From: an uncultured Bacteroidales bacterium
GTDB taxonomy: Bacteria > Bacteroidota > Bacteroidia > Bacteroidales > UBA932
Direction of reading: 5' to 3'
Assembly: GCA_944323785.1 (NCBI GenBank)
Contig: CALUTU010000009.1
Span: 29,616-93,615, forward strand
DNA: 64,000 nt
The position numbers and the translations under genes were made by a program. Shown one piece after another: positions 51,723 through 59,100 of the stretch. Under the pieces are notes generated by a model. That model worked only from the letters and a program-made list of their open reading frames with translations, made no database searches and had not been told where the DNA came from. The number at the start of each line of letters is the position of its first letter. Positions within the stretch are counted from its first letter, which is position 1.

Positions 51723-53991
51723 CTTCCATTTCAACTAATTCATAATCGATGATCTTCTGTTCGAGGGAGGCACGGACCACCCGGATCCAGACCTTGTCGC
51801 CCATGGTGAAGCGACGGCCACGGGAACGGCCCACGATGGAGTAGGTCTCCTCGTCGAACTGATAGAAGTCGCCGGGGATGTCCCTGACGGGCACCATGCC
51901 CTCCACCTTGTCAGGCTCGGTCTCCACGTAGAGACCCCACTCGGTCAGGCCCGAGACGGTGCCGGGGAATATCTGGCCGACCTTGTCCTGCATGTACTCG
52001 CAGAGCTTGTACTTGATGCTGGAGCGCTCGGCCTCGGTGGCTATCTGCTCGCGCTGGGAAGCGTACTGGCAGCAGGTCTCGTAGTATTCCTTGTTCTGGG
52101 ACTCGACTCCGGCCAGATACATGGCCAGCAGGCGGTGAACCATCATATCCGGATAACGTCTGATAGGTGACGTAAAGTGTGTGTAATACTTGAACGCGAG
52201 ACCGTAATGGCCGACATTGTCGGTGGTATAGTGAGCCCGAGCCATGGAGCGCAGGGCCATCATCACTACGGCCTCCTCCTCGGGACGGCCCTTGACGCTG
52301 CCCAGGAGGTTGTTGATGCGCTGGGCCACGTTCTTGCCCTTGATTTCCTTGACTTTGACTCCCTGGGGGAACTTTTTCGGCTCTTCTTTCTGACCGTCAT
52401 CCTTGGCACCGGGCTCAGCCGGGAAATCGTAGCCGAAAAGGCGGACGAACTTACGGAGCACACCTAGCTTTTCCTCGTTGGGATCCTCGTGGACACGATA
52501 GACGAAAGTCTTGGCCTTCTTGCTCTTGGGCACCTTGCCCACATACTCGGCCACAGAGCGGTTGGCCAGCAGCATGAACTCCTCGATGAGCCAGTTGGCC
52601 TCCTTGGATATCTTCTCGTAGACCCTTACCGGCTTGCCCGTCTCATCCACCTCGACCTTCATCTCGGGCCGCTCGAAGGCAATAGCTCCTGCTGTAAAAC
52701 GCTTTTTCCTCAAGATAGAGGCTATCTTGTGCAGGGAGGTTATCTCCTTGGCAAGCGGGCCGTTGCCGGTCTCGATGACGGCCTGGGCCTCGTCGTAGTT
52801 AAAGCGGTAGTCGGACTTGATGATGGTGCGGCCGAACCAGCTCTTCTTGACCACTCCTGTAGGTGTGATGTCAAATACTGCCGAGAAACAGAGCTTTTCC
52901 TCGCCCGGTCTCAGGGAGCACAGGTTGTTCGAGAGTTTCTCGGGAAGCATGGGCACGGTGCGGTCCACCAAGTAGACCGAGGTGCCGCGCTCGTATGCGC
53001 ACTTGTCGATGACGGAGCCGGGGGTTACATAGTGAGTCACGTCGGCGATATGCACGCCGACCTCTATGTTGCCGTCCTCGAGCTCGCGATACGAGAGGGC
53101 GTCGTCGAAGTCCTTGGCATCGGCAGGGTCAATAGTGAAAGTCGTCACCTTGCGGAAATCCCTGCGCTCGGCAATGTCCTTGGGGGTTATCTTGTCCGGC
53201 ACGGCCTCGGCTGCGGCCTCCACCTCGGGCTCGAAGCGGTAGGGCAGACCGTACTCGGCCAGGATGGCGTGCATCTCGGTGTCGTTGGCACCCGGCTCGC
53301 CCAGTACGTCTATGATGCGGCCTGTCGGAGCCGGAGCCTTCCTCGGCCAGTCGGTCACGATGACGGCGGCCTTCAGGCCCGACACGTCGCCGGGCTTCCA
53401 GGTCCGCTGAGGGACTTCCCGGCTGTTGGATTCTACGTTTTCGGGCTCTGCTCCGGCACCGTCCTTACCATTGATGCTGTCGAGTATTCCGCCTTTGCCG
53501 AACCAGCGGTCTATCTCCTTGATAGGTATGCTGATATCGTATGGCATATTGCGGCTCTCCATGATCAGCCAGGCCTCGCCGCGCGATATCTGCAGTACTC
53601 CGATATGAGGCTTGGAAGAACGCTCGAGCACTGTGATTATCTCACCCTCGATACGCTTGGGCTTACCATCCGCACCGATGCCCTTGGCCTTGGTCGTCAG
53701 CACTTTGACTATATCACCGTTGAGAGCCCCACGCATCTTGTGCTGAGGCACGAACACATCATTGTCCCTGTCCGGCACCTCCACAAAGCCGTAACCCTCG
53801 CGGGTCATGCTCACCGTACCCGTCAGTTCCTCTTTGATAAAACGTTCCTTCTTGCCTTTGGATTTCCTCTTGCCGCCCCCATGCTCTTTCTTCTTCAGAT
53901 TCATCTCTTTCTTTATCGCCTTACTCTCAGGCGACTGGTCCCTGTCACGCCTGCTGCGGGGACGGGAGGACGGTCTTTTCTTTCTACTCAT
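51712..53991 (-). CDS. rnr: ribonuclease R
   Basis: A 759-residue 3'-5' exoribonuclease. After a basic N-terminal extension of about 55 residues come cold-shock domains (GTVSMTREGYGFVEV), the RNB catalytic domain with DPADAKDFDDALSYRELED (four metal-binding aspartates) and HIADVTHYV, and a C-terminal S1 domain (GTVSGLTEWGLYVETEPDKV). An in-frame insertion near residues 545-565 interrupts the helicase-like part. The -7 box TATCTTTG (54016-54023, minus) excludes the TTG at 54018 as start and supports ATG 53991. The EamA gene overlaps its end. Confidence 0.95.
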   Translation of the reverse strand: MSRKKRPSSRPRSRRDRDQSPESKAIKKEMNLKKKEHGGGKRKSKGKKERFIKEELTGTVSMTREGYGFVEVPDRDNDVFVPQHKMRGALNGDIVKVLTTKAKGIGADGKPKRIEGEIITVLERSSKPHIGVLQISRGEAWLIMESRNMPYDISIPIKEIDRWFGKGGILDSINGKDGAGAEPENVESNSREVPQRTWKPGDVSGLKAAVIVTDWPRKAPAPTGRIIDVLGEPGANDTEMHAILAEYGLPYRFEPEVEAAAEAVPDKITPKDIAERRDFRKVTTFTIDPADAKDFDDALSYRELEDGNIEVGVHIADVTHYVTPGSVIDKCAYERGTSVYLVDRTVPMLPEKLSNNLCSLRPGEEKLCFSAVFDITPTGVVKKSWFGRTIIKSDYRFNYDEAQAVIETGNGPLAKEITSLHKIASILRKKRFTAGAIAFERPEMKVEVDETGKPVRVYEKISKEANWLIEEFMLLANRSVAEYVGKVPKSKKAKTFVYRVHEDPNEEKLGVLRKFVRLFGYDFPAEPGAKDDGQKEEPKKFPQGVKVKEIKGKNVAQRINNLLGSVKGRPEEEAVVMMALRSMARAHYTTDNVGHYGLAFKYYTHFTSPIRRYPDMMVHRLLAMYLAGVESQNKEYYETCCQYASQREQIATEAERSSIKYKLCEYMQDKVGQIFPGTVSGLTEWGLYVETEPDKVEGMVPVRDIPGDFYQFDEETYSIVGRSRGRRFTMGDKVWIRVVRASLEQKIIDYELVEMEDEK

Positions 53992-54015
53992 ACACTTAAT
54001 TCTATTATCCGAGGG

Positions 54016-54023
54016 CAAAGATA
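54016..54023 (-). promoter_or_regulatory. rnr promoter box
   Basis: TATCTTTG on the minus strand, 24 bp before the rnr ATG. Confidence 0.5.
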
Positions 54024-54155
54024 ATTAAGCCGCCGGGAAAGTGTACCATATTGTCACATATTTTCCACAGATTCCGAACACTTCTACGAAGGCCATCATA
54101 CACTGTCACAAAGTCACTACTTATGCATATTATTTGTTTTAAACAACCAGCATCT

Positions 54156-55316
54156 ATGAAAAAGAACAACAATACTCTTGGGACTGCCGCCTTATTGTTC
54201 ATCGCCGCAATGGCACTGCTCGGCGGATGCACCGGACAAAATAGCCGGGGCGGCATTGAGGTAATCGACCTGTACAGATATGAGGATGGAGGGACGCTGA
54301 CGGATGCCATGCTGGACAGTCTCGCGACAGAGACCAGGTTCATCGAGCTCACGGCGGACGGAGACCTGACCATCCCGGCCAATCCCATAAAGGTCAAGTT
54401 TGCAGGCAATGTCACGGGCACTGACGGTCCGGCACAGGATACCGGAAGCGGCAAGACCGGAGGCAGGATTGAAGACAGGATATACGTCATGGACAATCCG
54501 GCTATAAGGGAATACCGGCTGCTGGCCTTTGACAGCAACGGCCGGTTCATCAGACAGATCGGAGCAATGGGACGCGGACCAGGGGAATATCTCGGCATAT
54601 CCGATTTCGCAACAGCCCCTGACGGCAGTGTCTGGATAGAGGATGCCGTCGCAAACAATCTGATACATTACGGCAAGGATCTCAGACACATCTGCACAGT
54701 GCTCACGTCCTACGACGCAGACTGCATGGAGTTTCTGGAAGACGGGAACCTTATAGTAAATATTTCTCACTGGAATCCGGACCGTATCCGCATAGCCGTC
54801 ACTGACACCCTTTTCGGAGAGGAGAACCGTAGGACAGTGATAAACTACAACTACGAGCCCAATCCTTATGTCCATTATGGTTCCGGCCAGCTCAACATAA
54901 TACGGGAAGGCTGGCTGCACAGCTACCCCCCGTTAGGAGACATATATCTTTTTGACAGCAAGGACGGGAAACTGAAACAACATTTCTTCCTCGACTTCGG
55001 ACCTGACAAAATTACCGCTGAGGACATTCTGGAATTGGGCGATGGTAGTGACGACATGAAATTCATCCAGTCGATAGAAGACCACGTCTTTCTGCTTAAG
55101 ATAGCAAACCTCTCAGACGATTACGTCATAGGACGGATGAATGACAAAGGCCAATACACGGACTTTATCGCCGACCGCAAGAACCGGATCATCTACAAAA
55201 GCAAGCCGGGCAGTCTGAGCAGGATCCTGAGTCAGAGCGGAGAATGGACGGTATCACTTGTCACCCCCGACACGGACGAAGCCCGCTACAGACTGCTCCT
55301 GCGGAGATTTCAATAA
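54156..55316 (+). CDS. 6-bladed beta-propeller lipoprotein
   Basis: A 386-residue lipoprotein (lipobox ALLGGC). It has the Bacteroidetes propeller hallmarks: RLLAFDSNGRFIRQIGAMGR then GPGEYLGISDFATAPDGSVW, with further blades (FLEDGNLIVNIS, PLGDIYLFDSKDGKL, YVIGRMNDKGQYTDFIADR). A Gly/Thr/Asp-rich stretch around residues 90-110 is a likely loop insertion. The frame is open back to 54051, but ATG 54156 starts the signal peptide. These proteins sit on the surface and may act in ligand binding or signalling; the ligand is unknown. Repeated GCCGGGAAAG elements flank the gene. Confidence 0.83.
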   Translation: MKKNNNTLGTAALLFIAAMALLGGCTGQNSRGGIEVIDLYRYEDGGTLTDAMLDSLATETRFIELTADGDLTIPANPIKVKFAGNVTGTDGPAQDTGSGKTGGRIEDRIYVMDNPAIREYRLLAFDSNGRFIRQIGAMGRGPGEYLGISDFATAPDGSVWIEDAVANNLIHYGKDLRHICTVLTSYDADCMEFLEDGNLIVNISHWNPDRIRIAVTDTLFGEENRRTVINYNYEPNPYVHYGSGQLNIIREGWLHSYPPLGDIYLFDSKDGKLKQHFFLDFGPDKITAEDILELGDGSDDMKFIQSIEDHVFLLKIANLSDDYVIGRMNDKGQYTDFIADRKNRIIYKSKPGSLSRILSQSGEWTVSLVTPDTDEARYRLLLRRFQ

Positions 55317-55373
55317 GTCGCCGGGAAAGCGCATAGGTCAAACAGGGATTTTGAGGGCACTTCCCCGGCGGCT
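55316..55373 (+). repeat. inverted GCCGGG element after propeller gene
   Basis: AGTCGCCGGGAAAG at the stop codon pairs with CTTCCCCGGCGGCT at 55360-55373 (one bulge) across a 28-base loop. A near-identical copy lies at 54027-54043. No T tract follows, so this is more a REP-like element than a terminator. Confidence 0.4.
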
Positions 55374-55381
55374 CTACCAGA

Positions 55382-55654
55382 CTACCTGACGGGTTGTCTG
55401 AGTTCAATTGCAGCTCCGTCAGGCCGATCAGACATTGTCTGAGGAAGGAGATGATGCTCAGGCGCAGGTTCAGGCAATTCAACGAAGCTGAACAGTTCGT
55501 GTACACCCGGGGCACATGCACCGGCTGCCGCACGCACAGACGAAGGAGCGGAAGAAAGCTCATTATGCGCCTTCTCAGAGCAGCCCTCCGCCAGAGTCAG
55601 GACTGCAGCCGCGACAATCAACAAAAAATATCTTCTCAACGAAAATTCAGTCAT
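55382..55654 (-). CDS. possible small lipoprotein
   Basis: A 90-codon frame starts MTEFSLRRYFLLIVAAAVL and contains a lipobox-like LAEGC, then a Ser/Ala/Pro-rich tail. I recognise no family. It begins 12 bp after the AAA ATPase stop in the same direction, so co-transcription is possible. The competing plus-strand frame (55394-55660) lacks a signal peptide. The signal is suggestive but the body has unremarkable composition, so it could be spurious. Confidence 0.35.
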   Translation of the reverse strand: MTEFSLRRYFLLIVAAAVLTLAEGCSEKAHNELSSAPSSVRAAAGACAPGVHELFSFVELPEPAPEHHLLPQTMSDRPDGAAIELRQPVR

Positions 55655-55666
55655 AATTAAAATTTA

Positions 55667-57004
55667 TCATATCATACTCACCATATAGAACGGCAGGCAT
55701 ATCAGTTCATTGCCGCCCAGCTGAAAATCCTTGGTATAGACCAGATAACTGTTATTTATCCTCGACCGGTATTTTGCCCTGAATGCGTCAAGCGAGGCAT
55801 GAGTCCTGTACCCGGAGGACTTCACCTCTATCGGGCATATCTTATTGCCGCGTGACAACAGGAAATCCACCTCATACGAGTGCTTCTCGTCTTTTTCAAA
55901 GGTATAATAGAACAACTTGTTCCCGGCCGCCACGAGCATCTGTGCCACAAGATTCTCATAGACATAGCCCATATTTGCCTCCAGCTTGTCCGCCAGCAGC
56001 TTCTGATATATCACATTCTCCGCGAAATCCCTGTCCCAGAACACCATTGTCACGAACAGGCCGGTATCGGAGACAAAGAGCTTGTATCTCGACATATCCT
56101 GAGTCAGGGACATTCCCACATTGGGATCATCCGAATGATACGACACGAGCACGGCCTTACTGTCCTCAAGACTTGCTATCATCTCAGCCTCGGTACCGTC
56201 CTCCAGCTCTCCCACGACAGCGTTGGTATAATAACGCGTAGCCTTCTTACTGAGCTGCGACGGGATAGCCATAAACAGCCTGCTGAGCCTTCCCGTAGCG
56301 TCAATCTTCAAAAAGTCATCGGAATACAGCTTGATGATCCTCCTCTTGACCTCATCCACTTTTGCAAGGTTATTGGTCCTGATATACTCATCCACAGCCT
56401 GCGGCATTCCTCCCACCAGCATATAAAGACGCAGATCCCTCTCCTTTGCCCGGTGCGCCGCACCCAGAGGCATCCGCTTTTCATAGAACGTCCTGATAAG
56501 AGGTACGGAGGCCGTGTCGCCCAACGCCCATCTGAACTCTTCGAAATCCATCGGATACATATCTATCCGCTCCTCCTCGCTGGGGATGGTTATACCCTTG
56601 GTGTTCTGCCTGATACTGATAAGCGAACCCGTCTCGATGTAGTCATACCTGCCGTCCTGCACCAGATACTTGACCGCCTGTCTTGCATTAGGGCATTTCT
56701 GCACCTCGTCAAATATTATGACAGATTTCCTCTTCTCCAACACCACATTGTATATAGTCTGCAACTGCAGGAAGATGAAATCAAGATTCATCAAGTCATC
56801 AAAAAGAGCCTTGACAGCAGCGGATGCCTTATTGAAATCTATTATCAGGTACGAAGAATACTCGTTTTTGGCAAACTCCTCCACTACAGTAGACTTGCCT
56901 ATACGCCTCGCCCCCTGCACCATCAATGCACTTTTCCCGTCCGACTCCTGCTTCCATCTGAGAAGCCTGTCGTAAATCTTTCTTTTGAAAATAAATTCCG
57001 CCAT
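55667..57004 (-). CDS. AAA-family ATPase with DUF4143 C-terminus
   Basis: A 445-residue protein with Walker A (GARRIGKSTVVEE, near 31-43), Walker B (VIIFDEVQKCPNA) and an AAA_14-type core. The DUF4143 domain follows from about residue 200, with LSRYKLFVSDTGLFVTMVF and a PD-(D/E)xK-like core (YEVDFLLSRGNKICPIEVKS). The last motif resembles an endonuclease-like fold, D/E and K included. Such proteins are abundant in Bacteroidales, often in many copies, with unproven function. Expression probably comes from the 33-bp repeat region directly upstream. Confidence 0.88.
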   Translation of the reverse strand: MAEFIFKRKIYDRLLRWKQESDGKSALMVQGARRIGKSTVVEEFAKNEYSSYLIIDFNKASAAVKALFDDLMNLDFIFLQLQTIYNVVLEKRKSVIIFDEVQKCPNARQAVKYLVQDGRYDYIETGSLISIRQNTKGITIPSEEERIDMYPMDFEEFRWALGDTASVPLIRTFYEKRMPLGAAHRAKERDLRLYMLVGGMPQAVDEYIRTNNLAKVDEVKRRIIKLYSDDFLKIDATGRLSRLFMAIPSQLSKKATRYYTNAVVGELEDGTEAEMIASLEDSKAVLVSYHSDDPNVGMSLTQDMSRYKLFVSDTGLFVTMVFWDRDFAENVIYQKLLADKLEANMGYVYENLVAQMLVAAGNKLFYYTFEKDEKHSYEVDFLLSRGNKICPIEVKSSGYRTHASLDAFRAKYRSRINNSYLVYTKDFQLGGNELICLPFYMVSMI

Positions 57005-57041
57005 AACTGATACCGTCTCATTTTCAGCACAAAAATAATCA

Positions 57042-57128
57042 ATTCCCCGATTTCCCGCAAATTTATATCAGCCTATTCCCCGATTTCCCGCAAATTTACA
57101 CCGGCCTATTCCCCGATTTCCCGCAAAT
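57042..57128 (-). repeat. 33-bp tandem repeats carrying promoter boxes
   Basis: Two full units and one 21-bp partial unit begin with ATTCCCCGATTTCCCGCAAA at 57042, 57075 and 57108. The first and second units each contain TAAATTTG on the minus strand (57058-57065 and 57091-57098), a match to the -7 box facing the ATPase gene. The third, partial unit lacks it. The repeats differ at only a few bases. Confidence 0.85.
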
Positions 57129-57190
57129 CCTGACACGCGGTCAGGTCACGGCTCCATTCTTGCATACGCTACATTTTCCGGATTTTATTG

Positions 57191-57198
57191 TATTTTTG
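57191..57198 (+). promoter_or_regulatory. sufC promoter box
   Basis: TATTTTTG fits the -7 box, 23 bp before the sufC ATG. The sequence AAAGGA 8 bp ahead of the ATG is a plausible ribosome site, less usual in this phylum. Confidence 0.5.
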
Positions 57199-57221
57199 CA
57201 GATTGTCAAAATGAAAGGATT

Positions 57222-57983
57222 ATGGCAGAAAACAAGATACTACTCGAGATCAAGGACCTGCACGCCAGTGTAGGCGACAAGGAGATACTCCGCGGCATCA
57301 ATCTGACGATACGCGAGGGCGAGACCCACGCCATCATGGGGCCCAACGGCTCCGGCAAATCCACCCTGTCAGCGGTTCTGGCCGGCAGGGACAACTACAC
57401 CGTCACTTCCGGAGAGGTGACTTTCAACGGGCACAATCTTCTGGAACTCAGCCCGGAGGAAAGGTCATGGAAAGGCATCTTCCTGAGCTTCCAGTACCCG
57501 ATCGAGATTCCGGGCGTGACCAACGTCAACTTCATGCGCACGGCTGTCAACGAGCACCGCAGGCACAGAGGCCTGGAGCCCCTGAACGCCGCGGACTTCC
57601 TAAAGCTGATGCGCAGCCGGATGGAGATAGTGGAGATGAATCCGTCTTTCTCATCCAGGGGTGTCAACGTGGGCTTCTCGGGCGGAGAGAAGAAACGCAA
57701 CGAGATCTTTCAGATGGCCATGCTGGAGCCGCGCCTGTCCATACTGGACGAGACAGACAGCGGTCTGGACGTGGATGCGCTCAGAATAGTGGCCACCGGC
57801 GTCAACAAACTCCGCAGGCCGGACAATGCCGCCATCGTCATCACCCACTACCAGAGACTGTTGGACTATATCGTACCCGATGTGGTACACGTGCTCTACA
57901 AGGGCCGCATCATCAAGACCGCCGGCAAGGAGCTCGCCAAGGAGATAGAGGAAAGAGGCTACGACTGGATCATCAACGGTTAG
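57222..57983 (+). CDS. sufC: Fe-S assembly ATPase SufC (SmsC-like)
   Basis: A 253-residue ABC-type ATPase. It has Walker A (GPNGSGKST), the signature GFSGGEKKRNE and Walker B plus D-loop (LSILDETDSGLDVDAL), all of the SufC type (the KKRNE after the signature is characteristic). It drives conformational change in the SufBD-like scaffold during cluster assembly. The partner gene begins 11 bp downstream. No sufB, sufS, sufU or sufE occurs within the window on either side. Confidence 0.94.
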   Translation: MAENKILLEIKDLHASVGDKEILRGINLTIREGETHAIMGPNGSGKSTLSAVLAGRDNYTVTSGEVTFNGHNLLELSPEERSWKGIFLSFQYPIEIPGVTNVNFMRTAVNEHRRHRGLEPLNAADFLKLMRSRMEIVEMNPSFSSRGVNVGFSGGEKKRNEIFQMAMLEPRLSILDETDSGLDVDALRIVATGVNKLRRPDNAAIVITHYQRLLDYIVPDVVHVLYKGRIIKTAGKELAKEIEERGYDWIING

Positions 57984-57994
57984 GAGACGGACAC

Positions 57995-59002
57995 ATGGCA
58001 GACAATTATATATATGCTCCGGTTCACAATATAGAAGGCGGATTCCGCTGCAGAGTGCCGCTCAAGGGCAGCCGCCAGATATTCATGATAGACGGCGGAG
58101 TCCAGGGTACCGGAAGGCCCCTTGACATCCGCTTTGAAAAAGGCAAACTCTACGAAGAGGCCCTGCAGGTCATCAGCATAAGGACAGAAAAACATCCCGA
58201 GGACGTATCGATGAAGAGCCGCTTCCATTTTGAGGAAGGCAGCTCCGCCAAACTCATACTCTGTTCTCACACATTTGCGGATGATCCGTTCCGCACTGAC
58301 GAGAAGGTAGACATCACCGTGGAGAACGGTGCCTGTGCAGATATCGTCATCATGCAGAACGAGCACAACCGCGCCACCCACAACACAGTATACGACATCC
58401 ATCTGGCCGAGGGCGCGTCGCTCAAGGCCGTCATCCTCACCATTCATGGCGGAATGATAGACAACCGCATGAATATCAGCCTGGACGGACCTCACGCAGA
58501 CTGCGACATCAGCGGACTGTACCTGGTGGACGGCTCGCAGAAAGTATCCAACAGTCTTAATGTCCTGCACAAAGTGCCCGAGTGCCACAGCAGGGAGTTG
58601 TTCAAGGGCATTCTGGACAACAGCGCTACGGCATATTTCAGCGGACTGATCCACGTCTTCCCTGACGCGCAGAAGACAGAGGCCTATCAGGAGTGCCACA
58701 ACCTCCTGCTCAACCGGGATGCCCGCGCCTTCGCACAGCCTCAGCTTGAAATCTACGCCGATGATGTAAAATGCTCGCACGGAGCCACCAACGGCCGGAT
58801 GAATGAGGATGAGCTGTTCTACATGCGGTCCAGAGGCATTCCCCTGAAAGAAGCCAAAGTGCTTCAGCAACTGGCATTTGCATATGCCGTACTGGACAAG
58901 ATAAGTTCTCAGGAGCTAAAAGAGAGAATGGCATCTTTGACCGAAAGAAGGCTAAGAGGCGAATTCTCAGACTGCAACAGCTGCTGCCGCAACTGTTGTT
59001 AA
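57995..59002 (+). CDS. short SufD/SufB-like Fe-S scaffold subunit
   Basis: A 335-residue protein of the SufBD core (PF01458-type beta helix), about 90 residues shorter than ordinary SufD (about 420). The N-terminal helical domain is missing. The C-terminal signature is SufD-like: VKCSHGATNGRMNEDELFYM with RSRGIPL, including the Cys-Ser-His. The tail ends in a cysteine cluster (DCNSCCRNCC). Start chosen at MADNYIYAPV, since the frame before it is only an antiphase reading of sufC. With sufC alone beside it, this resembles the minimal two-protein SMS-type machinery described for anaerobes; sufB elsewhere in the genome cannot be excluded. Confidence 0.85.
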   Translation: MADNYIYAPVHNIEGGFRCRVPLKGSRQIFMIDGGVQGTGRPLDIRFEKGKLYEEALQVISIRTEKHPEDVSMKSRFHFEEGSSAKLILCSHTFADDPFRTDEKVDITVENGACADIVIMQNEHNRATHNTVYDIHLAEGASLKAVILTIHGGMIDNRMNISLDGPHADCDISGLYLVDGSQKVSNSLNVLHKVPECHSRELFKGILDNSATAYFSGLIHVFPDAQKTEAYQECHNLLLNRDARAFAQPQLEIYADDVKCSHGATNGRMNEDELFYMRSRGIPLKEAKVLQQLAFAYAVLDKISSQELKERMASLTERRLRGEFSDCNSCCRNCC

Positions 59003-59004
59003 AA

Positions 59005-59050
59005 ACTCCGTTGATAACTTTAGCGGAACTTACTTTGCCGGAGTCTTTTT
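59005..59050 (+). terminator. possible terminator after sufD-like gene
   Basis: ACTCCG (59005-59010) pairs with CGGAGT (59039-59044), followed by CTTTTT. The 28-base loop weakens the call. Confidence 0.4.
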
Positions 59051-59100
59051 AAGTCATAACTTGCAAAACTTTTCGACTGGACTAAAACCATTATAACAGC

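Noticed and set aside
55394-55660. Plus-strand 88-codon frame after the propeller gene
   Set aside because: Arg-rich, no signal peptide or family; the minus-strand alternative has at least a lipoprotein signal.
57042-57128. CRISPR array
   Set aside because: The 33-bp units are contiguous without unique spacers, and no cas gene is present.
57467-57994. Long N-terminal extension of the sufD-like frame
   Set aside because: The open frame upstream of 57995 is an out-of-phase reading of sufC with Arg/Gln/Gly-rich composition and no family match; it only looks like a 511-residue protein.
59003-59100. Cobalamin riboswitch ahead of the B12-dependent reductase
   Set aside because: Only 98 bp are available and no B12-box-like conserved sequence is seen; a weak hairpin there fits a terminator.
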